From NCBI GenBank assembly GCA_037178975.1, contig JASJZH010000006.1, positions 8,742,001 to 8,806,000 on the forward strand: 64,000 bases of DNA, written 5' to 3'. The DNA comes from Oscheius tipulae. Its lineage: Eukaryota > Nematoda > Chromadorea > Rhabditida > Rhabditidae. This document shows positions 1-11,111 of the stretch, piece by piece. The notes beneath the pieces are model-generated. The model was not told the origin of the DNA, searched no databases, and was given only the letters and a program-made list of their open reading frames with translations. How positions within the stretch are numbered: position 1 is the stretch's first letter; each line of letters begins with the position of its first letter. The translations under genes were made by a program, and so were the position numbers.

Positions 1-1792
1 AAGTTGACGTCAATAGTCTTTTGTTTTCGTTCATAGTGGCGGTAGACGGCAGCAATAACCAATATGGCAACGATGAGGGCACCGAAGGCCGCTCCAATGC
101 CTCCAAGAACTTCAGAGTGATCGTGACTCTGATGAACCAATTGGGTAGCTTCAGGAGTCGGCTTTGATGGTAGATTTAAGAACACTTCCGTCTGAAGATT
201 TTCTGTCTTTGTGTTTGTGAAAGATAAAGTATCTCTATGAATTTATAACCAAAGTTAGATAGTACCTCATTATCAATGATGCTCTTACTATTCAGATGGA
301 ACATGCTGAATGCTGAAGGCTTCCTAGCCGCATGCAGGTATCCCCCCATTTCAATACGACTCATTTTAATGGCATCGGGCATGAGAATCCAGAGAACGTC
401 GCCATCACAAGGAGGCTGAGAGAATGTGCCATTGTAGGTGTAGTAGACATCCTTAACTTTCGGGAAAAACTGGTCTGGAGGGACCCATTCGAAGGAAGTC
501 ATCGTCGTGTTGGGAATCGTGAACATCTCTTCCCACAAAGCTAAAATAACTGTCTTAACAGGTTGGAGCAGCTTACCTGTGGAGTTGTACATGTCGGCCA
601 TCTCGTAGGGACTCTTCATTATTTCTGAGACGAATGTGGCAACAATGACCACTCCTTGTGGTAGTTTCTTTGCTTGTTCAATGGGAAGACCATGCATAGT
701 ATGAACAAAGTGGAGCTAAAAAATCGAATTTATTTGGTCTCGCACATTCTGTTACCTCAAAGTCATATTTTGCATTATTGACTGTGTGTCCGTAATGGAA
801 GCCGAATCCCGAGATCACTATGTCCAACATGTCCCAGTTCACTTCTATAAGCTGGTATTCTTCTCGGAGAGGTCCTCCAGACAGAGTTGGCCGGTTTTTC
901 CATTTGTCGTAACCGATGATTGTAGCTGAAACAGTTCAACTAGATACGACAGGATACGCATGCTTGCCCTATTTTTTTTAGTTTGGTTAAGGTACCTAGA
1001 TTGTTATAGAACTTCTCCTATTTGGCTACCAGTTCTTATACATTTATTTATGGTCTCCTACCATTAGCCTTTGCTCATCATTGGCAGAACTCAACAGATC
1101 GCCTCTTTTGTTTCTATCCAAAATGTTTCTCATTTCCTTTTATAAGCATCGTCGCTGGAAAAAAAGGCAGTTAGACGGGTATAATAAGATCTTTTGGTCC
1201 ATGAACTGTGTCTCGGATGTTACATTCTACTTCAGTTTCTGACTCCAAATAGTGCATATCCCGAGAAGAGAGCTCTTTGAAGCAGCATATATGACAAGTG
1301 AAATTAGCAGTTATTGCCTGACTAGAGGACGTCTTGAAATAATTTCGGTATTTTCTGTCAAATCGTGTCAAGACCCCAAAAGGATGTACATCAACACTTT
1401 TCATATGGTGCAACTACTGAATGTTTATGATGAACTTGCCTGTGACATTGTTTTTCTCCGACTCCATGACTTCTTCCCTTGATTCATAGTTCTCGAATCG
1501 GAGTGGGGGATAAGAGACAATTGTAGTGCTTCCTAAAAAAAACAATCAAAATGGAAATGCTTAAAGCATACCGAGATCAATATTGATAGGTGACTTGCGT
1601 CCCTTGGTTAGACACTGAGCGACCCCCATTTCTTCCATCTGCTTCACAAAAGGGGATGGCAGGTGATCGTATAAGTCTAAAAATTATGTTTTAGGCATGG
1701 AATTTCTGCTTACCTTCAACTTTTGTTGGATCCAGATTTAAAAGAAAGGAAACAGTAATACATGGTAAAAGTGAGAGCAATAGTCCGCGCAT
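1..1792 (-). CDS. Membrane-anchored carbonic anhydrase-related protein (3' end cut)
   Basis: Exons read at 1440-1532 (near), 756-925, 266-715 and <1-191, with a signal-peptide exon starting at 1792 (MRGLLLSLLPCITVSF). Family marks of alpha-carbonic anhydrases are KSPINIDL, SYPPLRFENYE, YYTYNGTFSQPPC and ELHFVH across a splice. The zinc-ligand strand reads GFGFHYGH where active enzymes have F-H-F-H-W-G, so the first of the three zinc histidines is glycine while the other two are kept. I infer a catalytically dead or altered, CARP-like protein. The last exon carries a membrane segment (GALIVAILVIAAVY) followed by basic residues, giving an extracellular domain anchored at its C-terminus. The intron 926-1439 starts with GC (AG|gcaagt) and is the longest in the gene. 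The coding frame runs off position 1, so the tail is incomplete. Confidence 0.85.
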
Positions 1793-1949
1793 TGCTCTGC
1801 AATGAGCCTGTGCGAGTGACCTAAGAAGGGCAGCGCGATCATTTATTCCGATGATGTCACAAATGGATCTATCGATGGGAATAGGGTTGTGGTGCTCTGC
1901 AGGGTCATAATTGCTGCCGACAAGATCAAAAGAGATCGAACGTTTATTA

Positions 1950-2731
1950 TTAGAAATCTAGTCGCCACGAGTCGGAGCGTATCTCTCGGACGATCCTCTC
2001 CCATTCAACTTTCATCTGCTCCTCACAGCGAGCCAGGTTGCTTTCGTTGGCATACATGCCTGAATATCAAACTGTTATATACAAGAAAACTCACAGAATG
2101 ACCAAACAACATCAAGGGCCTTATTAGCGTAGATAGGACACTGCTTGTACCGGTCACCACACTTCTCCTCATTGCCAGCCTTCTTGCAAATCTTGTTCCC
2201 GTATCGACACACGTTTTGGATGTCCTGGATAAAAAGATAGATAAAATTTGTATTTTGTAAATGAAATTAAAAAAAACAGTTGTCAATTCGCTCTCTGTTG
2301 CCAGCTGCCAGTTTGTTGAAATCGAAGGCCCGATATCGCCTTGATCTGTCCTCTGTCAACCAGTCCTCTGCCAAATACTGTACTGTCACTTTTAACCTGT
2401 AGCGTTCCTATTGTACACGTGTCCGTATGGCGCTGTCACTGTCTTCCCAATTAAAGTAGTAGCCGTTTCTCAACTTGCAGATTCTCTCACAAAACATAGC
2501 CTAAATCAACTTTCGGTATTTAATAATAACCGTGAGATGGAACAAGACACCAAAGTTGCGGCTAAAAAACTAGTTTGACCTGTTGCCCCCTTAAAACCTG
2601 CTATCTTCCTCTAATGGACCTCAAATCTTCAACAATCGAAAACTTACCGAAGTATAATTTTTTCTAGAAGGCAGTCCAGCCGAAACTCCTAGTAGAGCCG
2701 CAAAAATTAGTGTATAAACAAGGTGGCCCAT
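1950..2731 (-). CDS. Small secreted cysteine-containing protein, unknown
   Basis: The start at 2731 opens a clear signal peptide (MGHLVYTLIFAALLGVSAG). Downstream exons read FCERICKLRNGYYFNW, then DIQNVCRYGNKICKKAGNE, then CMYANESNLARCEEQM, and end WRLDF at 1950. The two last exons join in frame across an intron starting gtgagttttc, with a Cys codon made at the junction. About eight cysteines sit in helix-like spacing (CxxxC, CRYGNKIC), suggesting a disulphide-linked helical secreted protein. I do not recognise the family. The splice after the third Cys-bearing exon (about 2400) is the weakest join. It may be extracellular signalling or effector material, but nothing in the sequence fixes that. 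Confidence 0.6.
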
Positions 2732-3072
2732 GGCTCTGAAAGTTGGAAATGACGGCAGTCAAAGACTGTCCGTAGTGTCCGGTGGGGTCAAGAAACTGGC
2801 TGCGGAACAGGATCCCTGGGACAGTGAACTGAACTGGGCGATACATTCATAGCTCAGCAGGTGGCCAAAAACTACAACAAGCAGGAGCGAGGCAAATTGT
2901 GCGAGAACGCTTACCTAACAATGTTAAGGAGGACAACAGAAGAGGAAAACAAGACTGCTGAAGGCTACGTGAAGCTGTTTTTATGACTTTCTCTAAGGGT
3001 GATGTCTGTATTCAGCACGAATATATCGATATTTCATTCAGTTTTGAAAAGATTTGGTGGGAGGCATTGAAT

Positions 3073-3999
3073 CTACTTCTCTCCACTGATCTGTTGTTCA
3101 AACTTTGAGGCGAGAGTAGAAACCCGATTGGCTTTAAAGCTGCTGGCCGGTAGCAGTGTGCGCTGCTTTGACGATTCCTCTTTATTCTTCTTGTACTTGA
3201 TGGCCAGTTGACGGAGCTTCTCCTCCACAGGACTTATAACTGTCTGACCAAGGAATTGCGTGATCGAGGTTCGTCTCTCTCCTCCTCCTCCTCGATGACT
3301 AGATGATGGTCCAGCTATCTGCACGGGTACCAGCACAGGGGCAGGCTTGGGGACTTCAACCTCATCTTCATCTCCCAGCTTACTATTTGGAACATGGGAC
3401 GTCGGCCTCCGGACGGGCTTTTTTCGATTGGCAATCTTCTGGGATGCGGTATTTGACCTGGGTTCCGATTTCTTTACTGGCTCAGGAGACTTCTGACATT
3501 GAGGTCTGGTTTGATTCTGAAATCGTCGCTTTAAGTAACCACGGCGACACAGAGACAGATAGAGAAAGAGGGACAGAAAGACAGAGAGATAGATTCCTTT
3601 TACCTACCTGATATTTAAGAAAAACCTTCTGCTCGGTTTTCTTAGGAGGAGTTATTGGAGGAACCACAGCCGCAAACTCCCCATCGTTAGCCGTTGTGGT
3701 AGCTGCAAAACTCACACGAAAGCTTTTTGATCGTCCTACGCCCTGCTTTTTCAAGCTGGATCTTTTACAAGGATAGGTCCCTAAGGAAGCAGAATGAACT
3801 TAAATGAAAATAATTATTGCTTACCTTGACGAACAAAACGGCCCGACTGTTCATCCATGTTTGACTTCAAAACGCGGCCGTCTTCGTCTGACGAAGACGA
3901 GCACACAATAGAAACATTGGCGCTCGGAGAAAGGTTGCGAGGCATTACAGGAGCACTTGCTAATCGATCAACTACATTCTTTCTACTTTTGTTCTCCAC
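3073..3999 (-). CDS. Basic, disordered protein of unknown function
   Basis: Three exons are clear: about 3825-3999, 3608-3780 and 3073-3516. Frame is preserved across a 44-nt and a 91-nt intron. The product is rich in Ser, Lys and Pro (KKPVRRPTSHVPNSK, PPITPPKKTEQ). It ends in a more structured stretch containing ISPVEEKLRQLAIKYKKN, which could be a short coiled coil, and FKANRVSTLASKFEQQISG. The first in-frame ATG is at 3945; the open frame continues to 3999 with no ATG, so an upstream first exon is possible. I recognise no domain. The second intron holds a pyrimidine-rich tract on the sense strand. Confidence 0.6.
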
Positions 4000-5466
4000 G
4001 ACTATTTTAGGCTAACCTTTTTGGAATTTTGAAAGAATTCTTCGTTGCGGGCGATTGAATAACCCCATCGGAATGGGCCAAAAGATGAATGGGGAAACAA
4101 TGCGACCTCTGGAAGAAATGTGGTCGCCTGTGAATGGTCCCTCGAGAGAGACAAATTGTTATCCATTTAGCGGGTTCAATTTTTTGAATAAGAAGTCCTG
4201 CATGCTTTTTGTTCCTAGTTGAGTACAGGCTCAAAAGTTAATTATATGAGTGTCTAGTACAGAATCACGGGAAGATCAAGAACGTGTCCAGAACCCTCTA
4301 AAACTCTATAATATAGGTTGTAGTTTCTTTATATCTTTGGCAACAAAATTATTTCACTGATTGTAGCAGTGATGAGAGGACTCGAAAAAGGACACAATGG
4401 CTTTCTATTTCGCGTTTATCAGAAAAGAACGATTATTAATCGACTGGATATAATTCAACAGAATTCCCACGAGCAGTGGTAAAGTCCAGCAATGAGATCA
4501 ACTAACTAACTGAAAGCGATTGAAAAACCTTTACGGATCATCACAAAACTCGAAAGTGCTTAGTTCCTCCCGAAAAAAACAGTCAGAAGTAACAAACTTT
4601 CAACATACTAAATGGGCACGATTCCTATCATTTAAGAAGGCGAGCCGTATCCAAAGAGGGGTGGTAGGGGGATACGTTCTAGTGAAAGTTAGGACGTATC
4701 CCCCCCTACCATCATGATATCGCCGAGAAGAATACTTCGATTCTCCGAATTTCCGTGCCTCACGCCTACAGGATCGAGTTTTTAAATATTCTAAGCGTAT
4801 AATAGCTTCAAATCTCAAGTTCACCAGACTTCAGGAGCTTAAGAGATTCGGTCTGATCTAAAATATTTACTAGTATCCATAAAGCGTTCGGTTATGATCA
4901 AGATGTCTAGTAAAGATAAAGTTGTTTTCTTGCCCTCGGCCGTTTTTGTTCTATTCCCGAGACCTGATCTCGGAAAACAAATGACCTTGAAAACAAAATG
5001 TCACCTTCGCACATCTCCCAGGAGGGTGATAAATTTTGTTAACGATTTTTAGAACCCCGCGTGTCTAAACAGAAGTACTTTATTGGTCAAGAAGCAATAT
5101 GTACAGCGTTTTTGGAAAGATTGCATTGTTTGTGACTCTTATGCTAAGGTGAGATGACTTGTTCTCAGGGTGACGGCCTCGATGCAATTCACAGTGGATC
5201 GATGTTGCAATTTCTGTAACTTAAGTAGTCTGTCAACATTTCGCAGCCGTATCACCTCATCCTGAATATTGTTTGTGGGACATCGGTGGAAAATATCGCG
5301 GGCGGAGGCACTATGAGAAAGTTTCCTAAATAGAGTCAAAAATAATTTCCATTGGTTATAAGGAGCTCCCACCTGCCGGGTCTGTTATCCTCGTCCATTC
5401 TCTCGAGGGAATCCGTGTTGCCATCACTTAAACAGGGGTTTATTTATGTTCCCCTACCGGCACAAC
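4000..5466. other. Intergenic stretch with a G/C-run hairpin
   Basis: No exon could be supported here. The one structure seen is the inverted repeat at 4663-4710, listed separately. The rest is AT-rich sequence with short open frames that have no splice context. Confidence 0.5.
4663..4710. repeat. Inverted repeat (hairpin)
   Basis: The left arm GGTAGGGGGATACGT (4663-4677) is complementary to the right arm at 4694-4710, which has the same ends but seven C instead of five. The 16-nt loop pairs further in part (ttct/agga). It lies in intergenic DNA. Confidence 0.7.
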
Positions 5467-6164
5467 TCACCTAACACAGTTAATACTTTGTGTAGAGCGA
5501 TTAAGCATCTCGCGGCTTACGGCAGGACTGATGCTTGAACGGCGAGGCGCAGCCCGGAGACGGTCTATCAGGACGGCGATTAAGAGCGTCCAAGCACGAC
5601 AGGCGTCGGGGAAGGCTCTCACGCAATCCTGAACTTATACATTTTTGGTTTAAAATAAACTATACCTGTATGACGACGATGTCAATAAAATACTCTCCAA
5701 TCTTCTCCCAGTGTTTGGACATGAGTCCGTACTGCTTCAAGAAGGCGTGCTTTCTACCTAAAACCATAATTTGATATCGTATCAAAACCATCTACCAATG
5801 TCATCAATGTGGGTAAGAATGAACGTCGGATCATTCTCCAGATTCTGGATCGTCTGCGAAACCAGAGAAACGAAAAAGTGGGTATGGTCATGTAGAGTAG
5901 CGATAGAAGTCTGCGAAGATCTCCTCTCGCATCTGTCATGCATCGAATCGACAAAAGCAGCATGATAGAAAATGTTCTTTAGGTTGGCGTCTTTCTGAAG
6001 AACATGTTGTTCTCTGGTCTTTAAGTTCCTACAGCATCAAGGCGATCCCAGACTCTCTCGACCAGATTGACGATTCCCTTGCAATTACTCCTTGGCGGCT
6101 CGCAGAGCCGAGCCCAGGTGATGCGAAGCGCTCTAACGTGATTCGACTGCAGTTTCCATTCCAT
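5467..6164 (-). CDS. Nematode-type globin
   Basis: Four exons join in frame across introns of 38, about 38 and 37 nt, giving about 194 aa. The start at 6164 opens MEWKLQSNHVRALRITWARL, the A helix. It is followed by NLKNIFYHAAF (C/D region), LHDHTHFFVSLV (E helix with candidate distal residues), DIGRKHAFLKQYG (F helix; the His of GRKH is the likely haem-binding F8 residue), HWEKIGEYFIDIVVIQ (G helix) and CRAWTLLIAVLIDRLRAA (H helix). This layout is typical of the large nematode globin families. The protein likely binds haem and may sense or bind oxygen. An upstream ATG at 6259 exists but does not splice in frame in any way I could find. Confidence 0.8.
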
Positions 6165-6462
6165 AGCCTAAAGTTTGGGTAATTGATGTGGAGGGTAGTT
6201 AGACCAAGGTATGAATCTTCAATGCAGGAACACTTCCGCTCCTTTTGCGCATCGGACATCCTGGGACAGAGAGCGAGTTACGAGAGCCGAGACTTAGCTG
6301 AAAGGTCAAAGTTAGGATTGCTTGCAAAACCGATCAAAACGTGTCCGTATTGCTTTGAGACTTAGAGGAGTTTGGTTCTGTTGTGAGCGAAACAAGGAAC
6401 GTGCTGACAAGACCATCGTAACTGTAAGGACATGTTAGTTTGAAAAGGACACGTTGGTCTGA

Positions 6463-8521
6463 TTATACTAAGATACGCTGTAACCCTACGTTACCAAGCA
6501 TTTGGCTTGATGATTTCGGAAAAAGCTGTAAAAAAAATAGCAGAGATGTAAAACAAGACTAGGGATTCATGATTCATAAGAGCTCTTAAAAGCCAGAAAT
6601 ACCTTGATTTTAAAGAAGAAACTTACGTAGGATGAAGCAGGCGAGACGGAGTTAGACACTGATGGGGAAGAATGCGTACTCTTGTTTCCATTTTTCTGAA
6701 ACGAAGACATGTGCTATTCAGCGTTTGTCACCTTACCTTAGGCAGGATCTTTGCCTGACTACAGGATCTCTTCTTGTAGTGAAAGGCCGAGGAACGAGCA
6801 GCCGCGATCATGTCGACCTCGACTGGAAAGAATGTATTGTCATGACAAGTTACGGGTCGTTCTTCAAAGTTCACGTGCTGTTTACGAGATTCCCGCCTAT
6901 AGATGGCTCGAGATAACTTGATCAATGGCGAAAGGGGCTAAAAAGCGCGTGGGGGTGGAGGATTCTTTTCCCGGGGCTACCAAAAATAGAAAAATGATTC
7001 TACTTTCGGCAAAGTTCAAAGCATAATCCCCGAAATCTTTTGAGTAGGCTCGTTCCGAACAACAGACTTAAGTACTCTCGGGTCAAAATAATGTGAGGAA
7101 GCGTGGGGGAAGTTCGGCGAGGAAAATACTGAGAAATATGCGAGAATGTGGTCTTGCTCGGTAATAGATCAGATTATGCTTTATGCGAGATAGCTCCCAG
7201 AATGCCTACGGTAAACACTTTTTCACATCCAACTCAATTTAGGCCCGCTTATAAACTGGCAGAAATAAAGTGGAAACATGCGGAAGAGACTCTCTTCTAA
7301 GAAACGAGAACAAATGGACTAGACATTCCTAATTACACTCTCAAAGTCACAGTCTTTTTGGAAGAGTGACATCCGTCATGCTGCGAACTAGTGGAGCCGA
7401 TAATCGGCCAATTCCTTGGGGAGATCAAACCTGGAAGGGAAGAATGGCTCCCCAGGCTAACTTTGTGTTGACTAAGTAGCACAAAACGGAGTTTTATTGC
7501 TCGGAAGTCTAAGAAATAAAGAACAAAATGTGCCATGGCCAGAGATAAATAGGCCTCTTCAGATGAAGAAGGTGCGATTAACCAGGGAGAAACACCCAGG
7601 ATTTAATTGAATCTTTAGATATATGAAAAGAGTCCACTTATAGCTTTAGAAGCATTAATAAATGACAAGCGGACAGAGATAGGATAAGTAGAGGACAGTG
7701 ACCGGGAATGAAAACTTCGTGTTGGTCTAAAAGTTAGATGACAGAAGGATTTCTTACAGGGTGAAGACAATTTTGACAGAAAAAGAGTAGAAAACCGGTC
7801 GACAGGAAAGGATAGAAGGAACGGTATTGACTTCTAGTTGGCAGGAAGTCAGGTACAAGACGGACAGCTTGATTGTGAACAACGGGCAGTTAACAGATGA
7901 ACAGAAACCGCATATTCGACAGTATAGTATTAGGCGTAAAGATTTTTGACGTCTCCTCCGAGACGAGGAAGACATCATGTTTCAGGGTGGTCTTTGCTCA
8001 CGCAAGAGCGGGCAAGATACTCGACTGGGCATCGGGAAGACGTCTCCACTATTACTCTTGTGTATTTACGCCCAGGGAGATAAACTTGTGAATTCAATCA
8101 GACATCTTGACGAAAACTTGGGGGACCGGATGTGATCTCCGAACCTGACGCCAGACAAGGATGGACACATTATCATGATGCTCACGCGCTATAACAGCAT
8201 AGACTTTTATGTGTTTGTCCGTTGATGTCATTGTTATGATGTTCCTTATTGCTACACTTACCAGAAGAGCATCGCTGCTTGTAGAGTCCTGAAATAAAGG
8301 TATTGACCACGATGAGGAGCTACTAACCTCGAACCATTATTGGTGGCAGCAGAAGGAGAGACTGGAAACGAACGCTAAAGTTAACCTGATTCAAGACTAT
8401 CAAATAATAGCAGCATTTTAAATTGATCAGAGTCTGCAGCAAAAACAACTATACTAGGCAGGAAGAACAGCACAGCAAAAGAAGTAGAGTGACTTACGCA
8501 TGTCCCATGTCATTGAGCGGG
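6463..8521 (-). CDS. Unrecognised Ser/Lys-rich protein, 5' end unresolved
   Basis: The 3' half is well supported. An exon ending ARSSAFHYKKRSCSQAKILPK joins across a 41-nt intron (gtaaggtg...tttcag) to KNGNKSTHSSPSVSNSV, then across a 100-nt intron to LFPKSSSQMLGNVGLQRI and a stop at 6463. Upstream, short exons near 8279-8346 (SPSAATNNGSRTLQAAMLFW) and 8492-8521 are bounded by good splice sites. They can be joined in phase to RESRKQHVNFEERPVTC near 6905, across a long intron. No domain is recognised and no initiator ATG was found, so the gene is incomplete as drawn. Confidence 0.4.
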
Positions 8522-8706
8522 TCCTAACTTATAGAATTTGAACTACAGTAACCGAAACTCTTTCACTAATTAGAGGCAGATGATAAAAAAAAGAGTGATT
8601 TTAGATTGTTAGAGGGGATCCGAGAGATATTTGGCATTTTTCTACTTAGTTACTTAGTTAATTCGGATCTTGTAGTTTGGTGAGGATCATATCTTGTGCA
8701 TCTGGA

Positions 8707-9175
8707 TCAGAGGCTCCTTTCGACGTTATCACAGATGACAGATACCTTTCCAATAGTCCCTTCAATGCAATGGTTGCTTCAGAAAACTGCTAGACACGAG
8801 TACTTGTTCCCAAGTTTCTTCTTAAAGTCTTGTAAAGCCACGTTTATAGGTATGGCAGCGGTAGGTCTGTCAAAGATGTCCTTGATATCTACAATAGTTC
8901 ATGCCTCTTCGTCTCCACCATCCGATCCCTTGTTTACTTCTCAGAAGCGACTGAACACTTACCACATTGTCGGTATGTCTTTGGTTGTTGTAAATAAAGA
9001 CTCTCACACTGCTGATCTGTATAGGATGGTAAAAACTACGACAAGCTGTACCATCTGAGGGCCTCCTCTCCGCAGATCTGCTGCTTTTTCGGCTCTCAGC
9101 TGGCAGCGACACTCATTAGCCGGCCAACACTTCTTCCAACCATACAAGAAAACAGTCACATAATTTGTTTCCTCG
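8707..9175 (-). CDS. Unrecognised protein, 3' exons
   Basis: Four exons join in frame: about 9052-9175 (...WPANECRCQLRAEKAADL...), 8963-9016 (ISSVRVFIYNNQRHTDNV), 8796-8880 (DIFDRPTAAIPINVALQDFK...) and 8707-8759 (...TIGKVSVICDNVERSL, stop). Introns of 35, 82 and 36 nt match the local norm. The alternating strands and the helix-like ALQDFKKKL give a ubiquitin- or doublecortin-like feel (VRVFIY followed by a helix and a strand), but that is a guess. The 5' end is not found: an in-frame stop lies just upstream of 9175, so another exon must precede. Confidence 0.45.
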
Positions 9176-11111
9176 TTTTATGAGGATATCATTCTTACTA
9201 TTAGTTTCAGCGTGAACCGTACTTCGGTTTTTTTATGCTGTTTTTAACATAAAATACGCTTGAGAGATATATTTGTCTGGCGTTTCTCAGGGCTTGTAGC
9301 GACTCGAAATCAATGAAGGTCCTTCCTCTTGGTGTAAAATGTAACACAACATCTCTCAAATTTTGTCATCATCTAGATTTTAGCTATGGTGAGCTCTGCC
9401 ATTGGCTCTGTTATCACATGGATGCCTGTAATTCTTTTACTACCAACCTGTCTGACGGTCAGGTATGTTCAGTAGGCTTACCAGTTCACATTTCGGTCCC
9501 TCCTTACGCTTATACAAATCCTACGCTTTTGAAACAATAACAGAGCTCTCGTGATCACGCAACACATATTTTTTATGATCCCTATCCTATCCAAATGCTT
9601 TCTCTGTTTCAAGGTGGAGGACCCACCTCCGGTCATAATTTTGTGCTAATTTTTGTAAACTGGCTGCAAACAACTGGTCGTCTTCCATTACAGGCAAAAG
9701 ATGCAAATGGGATCAATAATAGTCGTTCTTTTTTTTGGCTTGCATTCCCCATTGCCCTCCCCCAAGTGACCACCAAAAATCTCATTAGGGGATTTTATAT
9801 CCTCCCGTGTTAGTGGACACAGACGTATAATTCCAGTGGGTAGTAAACAGAGAAGAACAATTTTCTAAATACAGGCAAACAAATGTTTTTCGCGCACTGA
9901 GTAGCAGCTGCTTCTACGAGTCCGAACTGACAGTTTCTCATGGCCTGGTGAGTAACTCCGTTGTTCGTTCGCGACCTCTGCGAAATTAGTCATGGTCTGG
10001 GCTGTTAGCAATGTTGATGAGTGGCGGGAAACTGTTCATCACTGTTTATTAGTCTGATCATCCGACTCATTAGGATTGCCCACGTTTGATCACGACAGCT
10101 GCCTGCAACGGTGCAGTCTGTCATTATCACCTCTATCATTTGAGCGCGATACTTATTCTGTCAGACTCTTTCTCTCTCTCTCTTTTTCAACTTCTCAGGT
10201 TGTCATACACTTATCCTAGTCAATTAGGCTATACCTATTGCACAGCAGGGCGAAAACAAGTCTTCTTGCCACAGGAACCTCGAAGCTGATATAGCGTTCT
10301 TTCTACCGACAAATGTCCCAGTCGGACCAACGTAGTCTCAGAAACTCTCCATCTTTTCATCTCTCAATCTCTCAGTCTCTTTGTCTCTCTAAAAATGATT
10401 TGACTTGCTTACAAAACCTATCTAGTCTCTTAAAAAGCCTTTCATTGGCAGAGCATGTCTCCACGGCCATCCTTGTGACAGCCCTCTCAATCATTTTTAT
10501 CGAAGAAATGAATTCCGGCCTAGGGGACACTATTCTGTAGATCATTTCCACTGCCCCCTTTCTTTCTTTCTTTTGAACATTACCCTGGTAACCACCTTTT
10601 TCCCAAACATTTGCCATCAAAATACCAACATTCACCTCCTAATAATATTGTAGTCTCCACCCCTTTATTGGATTTCTGATTTCGGAATGCAAATTGTACG
10701 CTAGTGGTCACGTATCGGCGGCTCCTAGCGACGGCTCAGTAAATGGCTAGTGGGTTCGCTACTCTCCGTTTCTCCTGTTTCCCGGGTCTAATGCATCTCT
10801 AGCATGACATTTGGTCAGAGCATGTGTGTGTGGTCATTCGCCTAATCTGGTCTCATAGCCAAGGAAAAAAAGTGCATTAGCCATTAGAACCGAGCCCAGC
10901 TTTTCACTACTACCCGCAGAAAGAAAGGACCGGGAAAGGAGCAGTGAATGACTGCTGCCTTATTGTACTGGGAGGGAGTCCCTTCTCATTTACTCCCACG
11001 ACATAGGTCGTTTCTCGTGAAAGTAGCTGTTCTTCACAATTTCCGCCGCCTTGATTATCGCTCTCTCACCGCGCTGACTCAACCTAAATGTGTGTATTTG
11101 AGGGCGTCGTC
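9176..11111. other. Region without supported genes
   Basis: Several open frames occur on both strands, for example 9313-9540 (+) and 10372-10635 (-). None has matched splice partners or a recognisable domain. A segment near 10430-10550 on the minus strand looks mildly coding-like (IVSPRPEFISSIKMIERAV) and could be an exon of an unseen gene. CT-rich simple sequence occurs near 10165-10190 and 10350-10395. Confidence 0.4.

Noticed and set aside
5535-5774. Plus-strand open frame over the globin gene
   Set aside because: It is the antisense of the globin exons, which have clear family motifs and phase-matched introns.
6029-6259. Upstream ATG at 6259 as the globin start
   Set aside because: Its frame differs from the globin frame and no GT donor gives a phase-compatible join to the A-helix exon.
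10313-10540. Plus-strand open frame with many Ser/Leu codons
   Set aside because: It is mostly translated CT-rich simple sequence (ctctcagtctct) and has no splice sites or motif.
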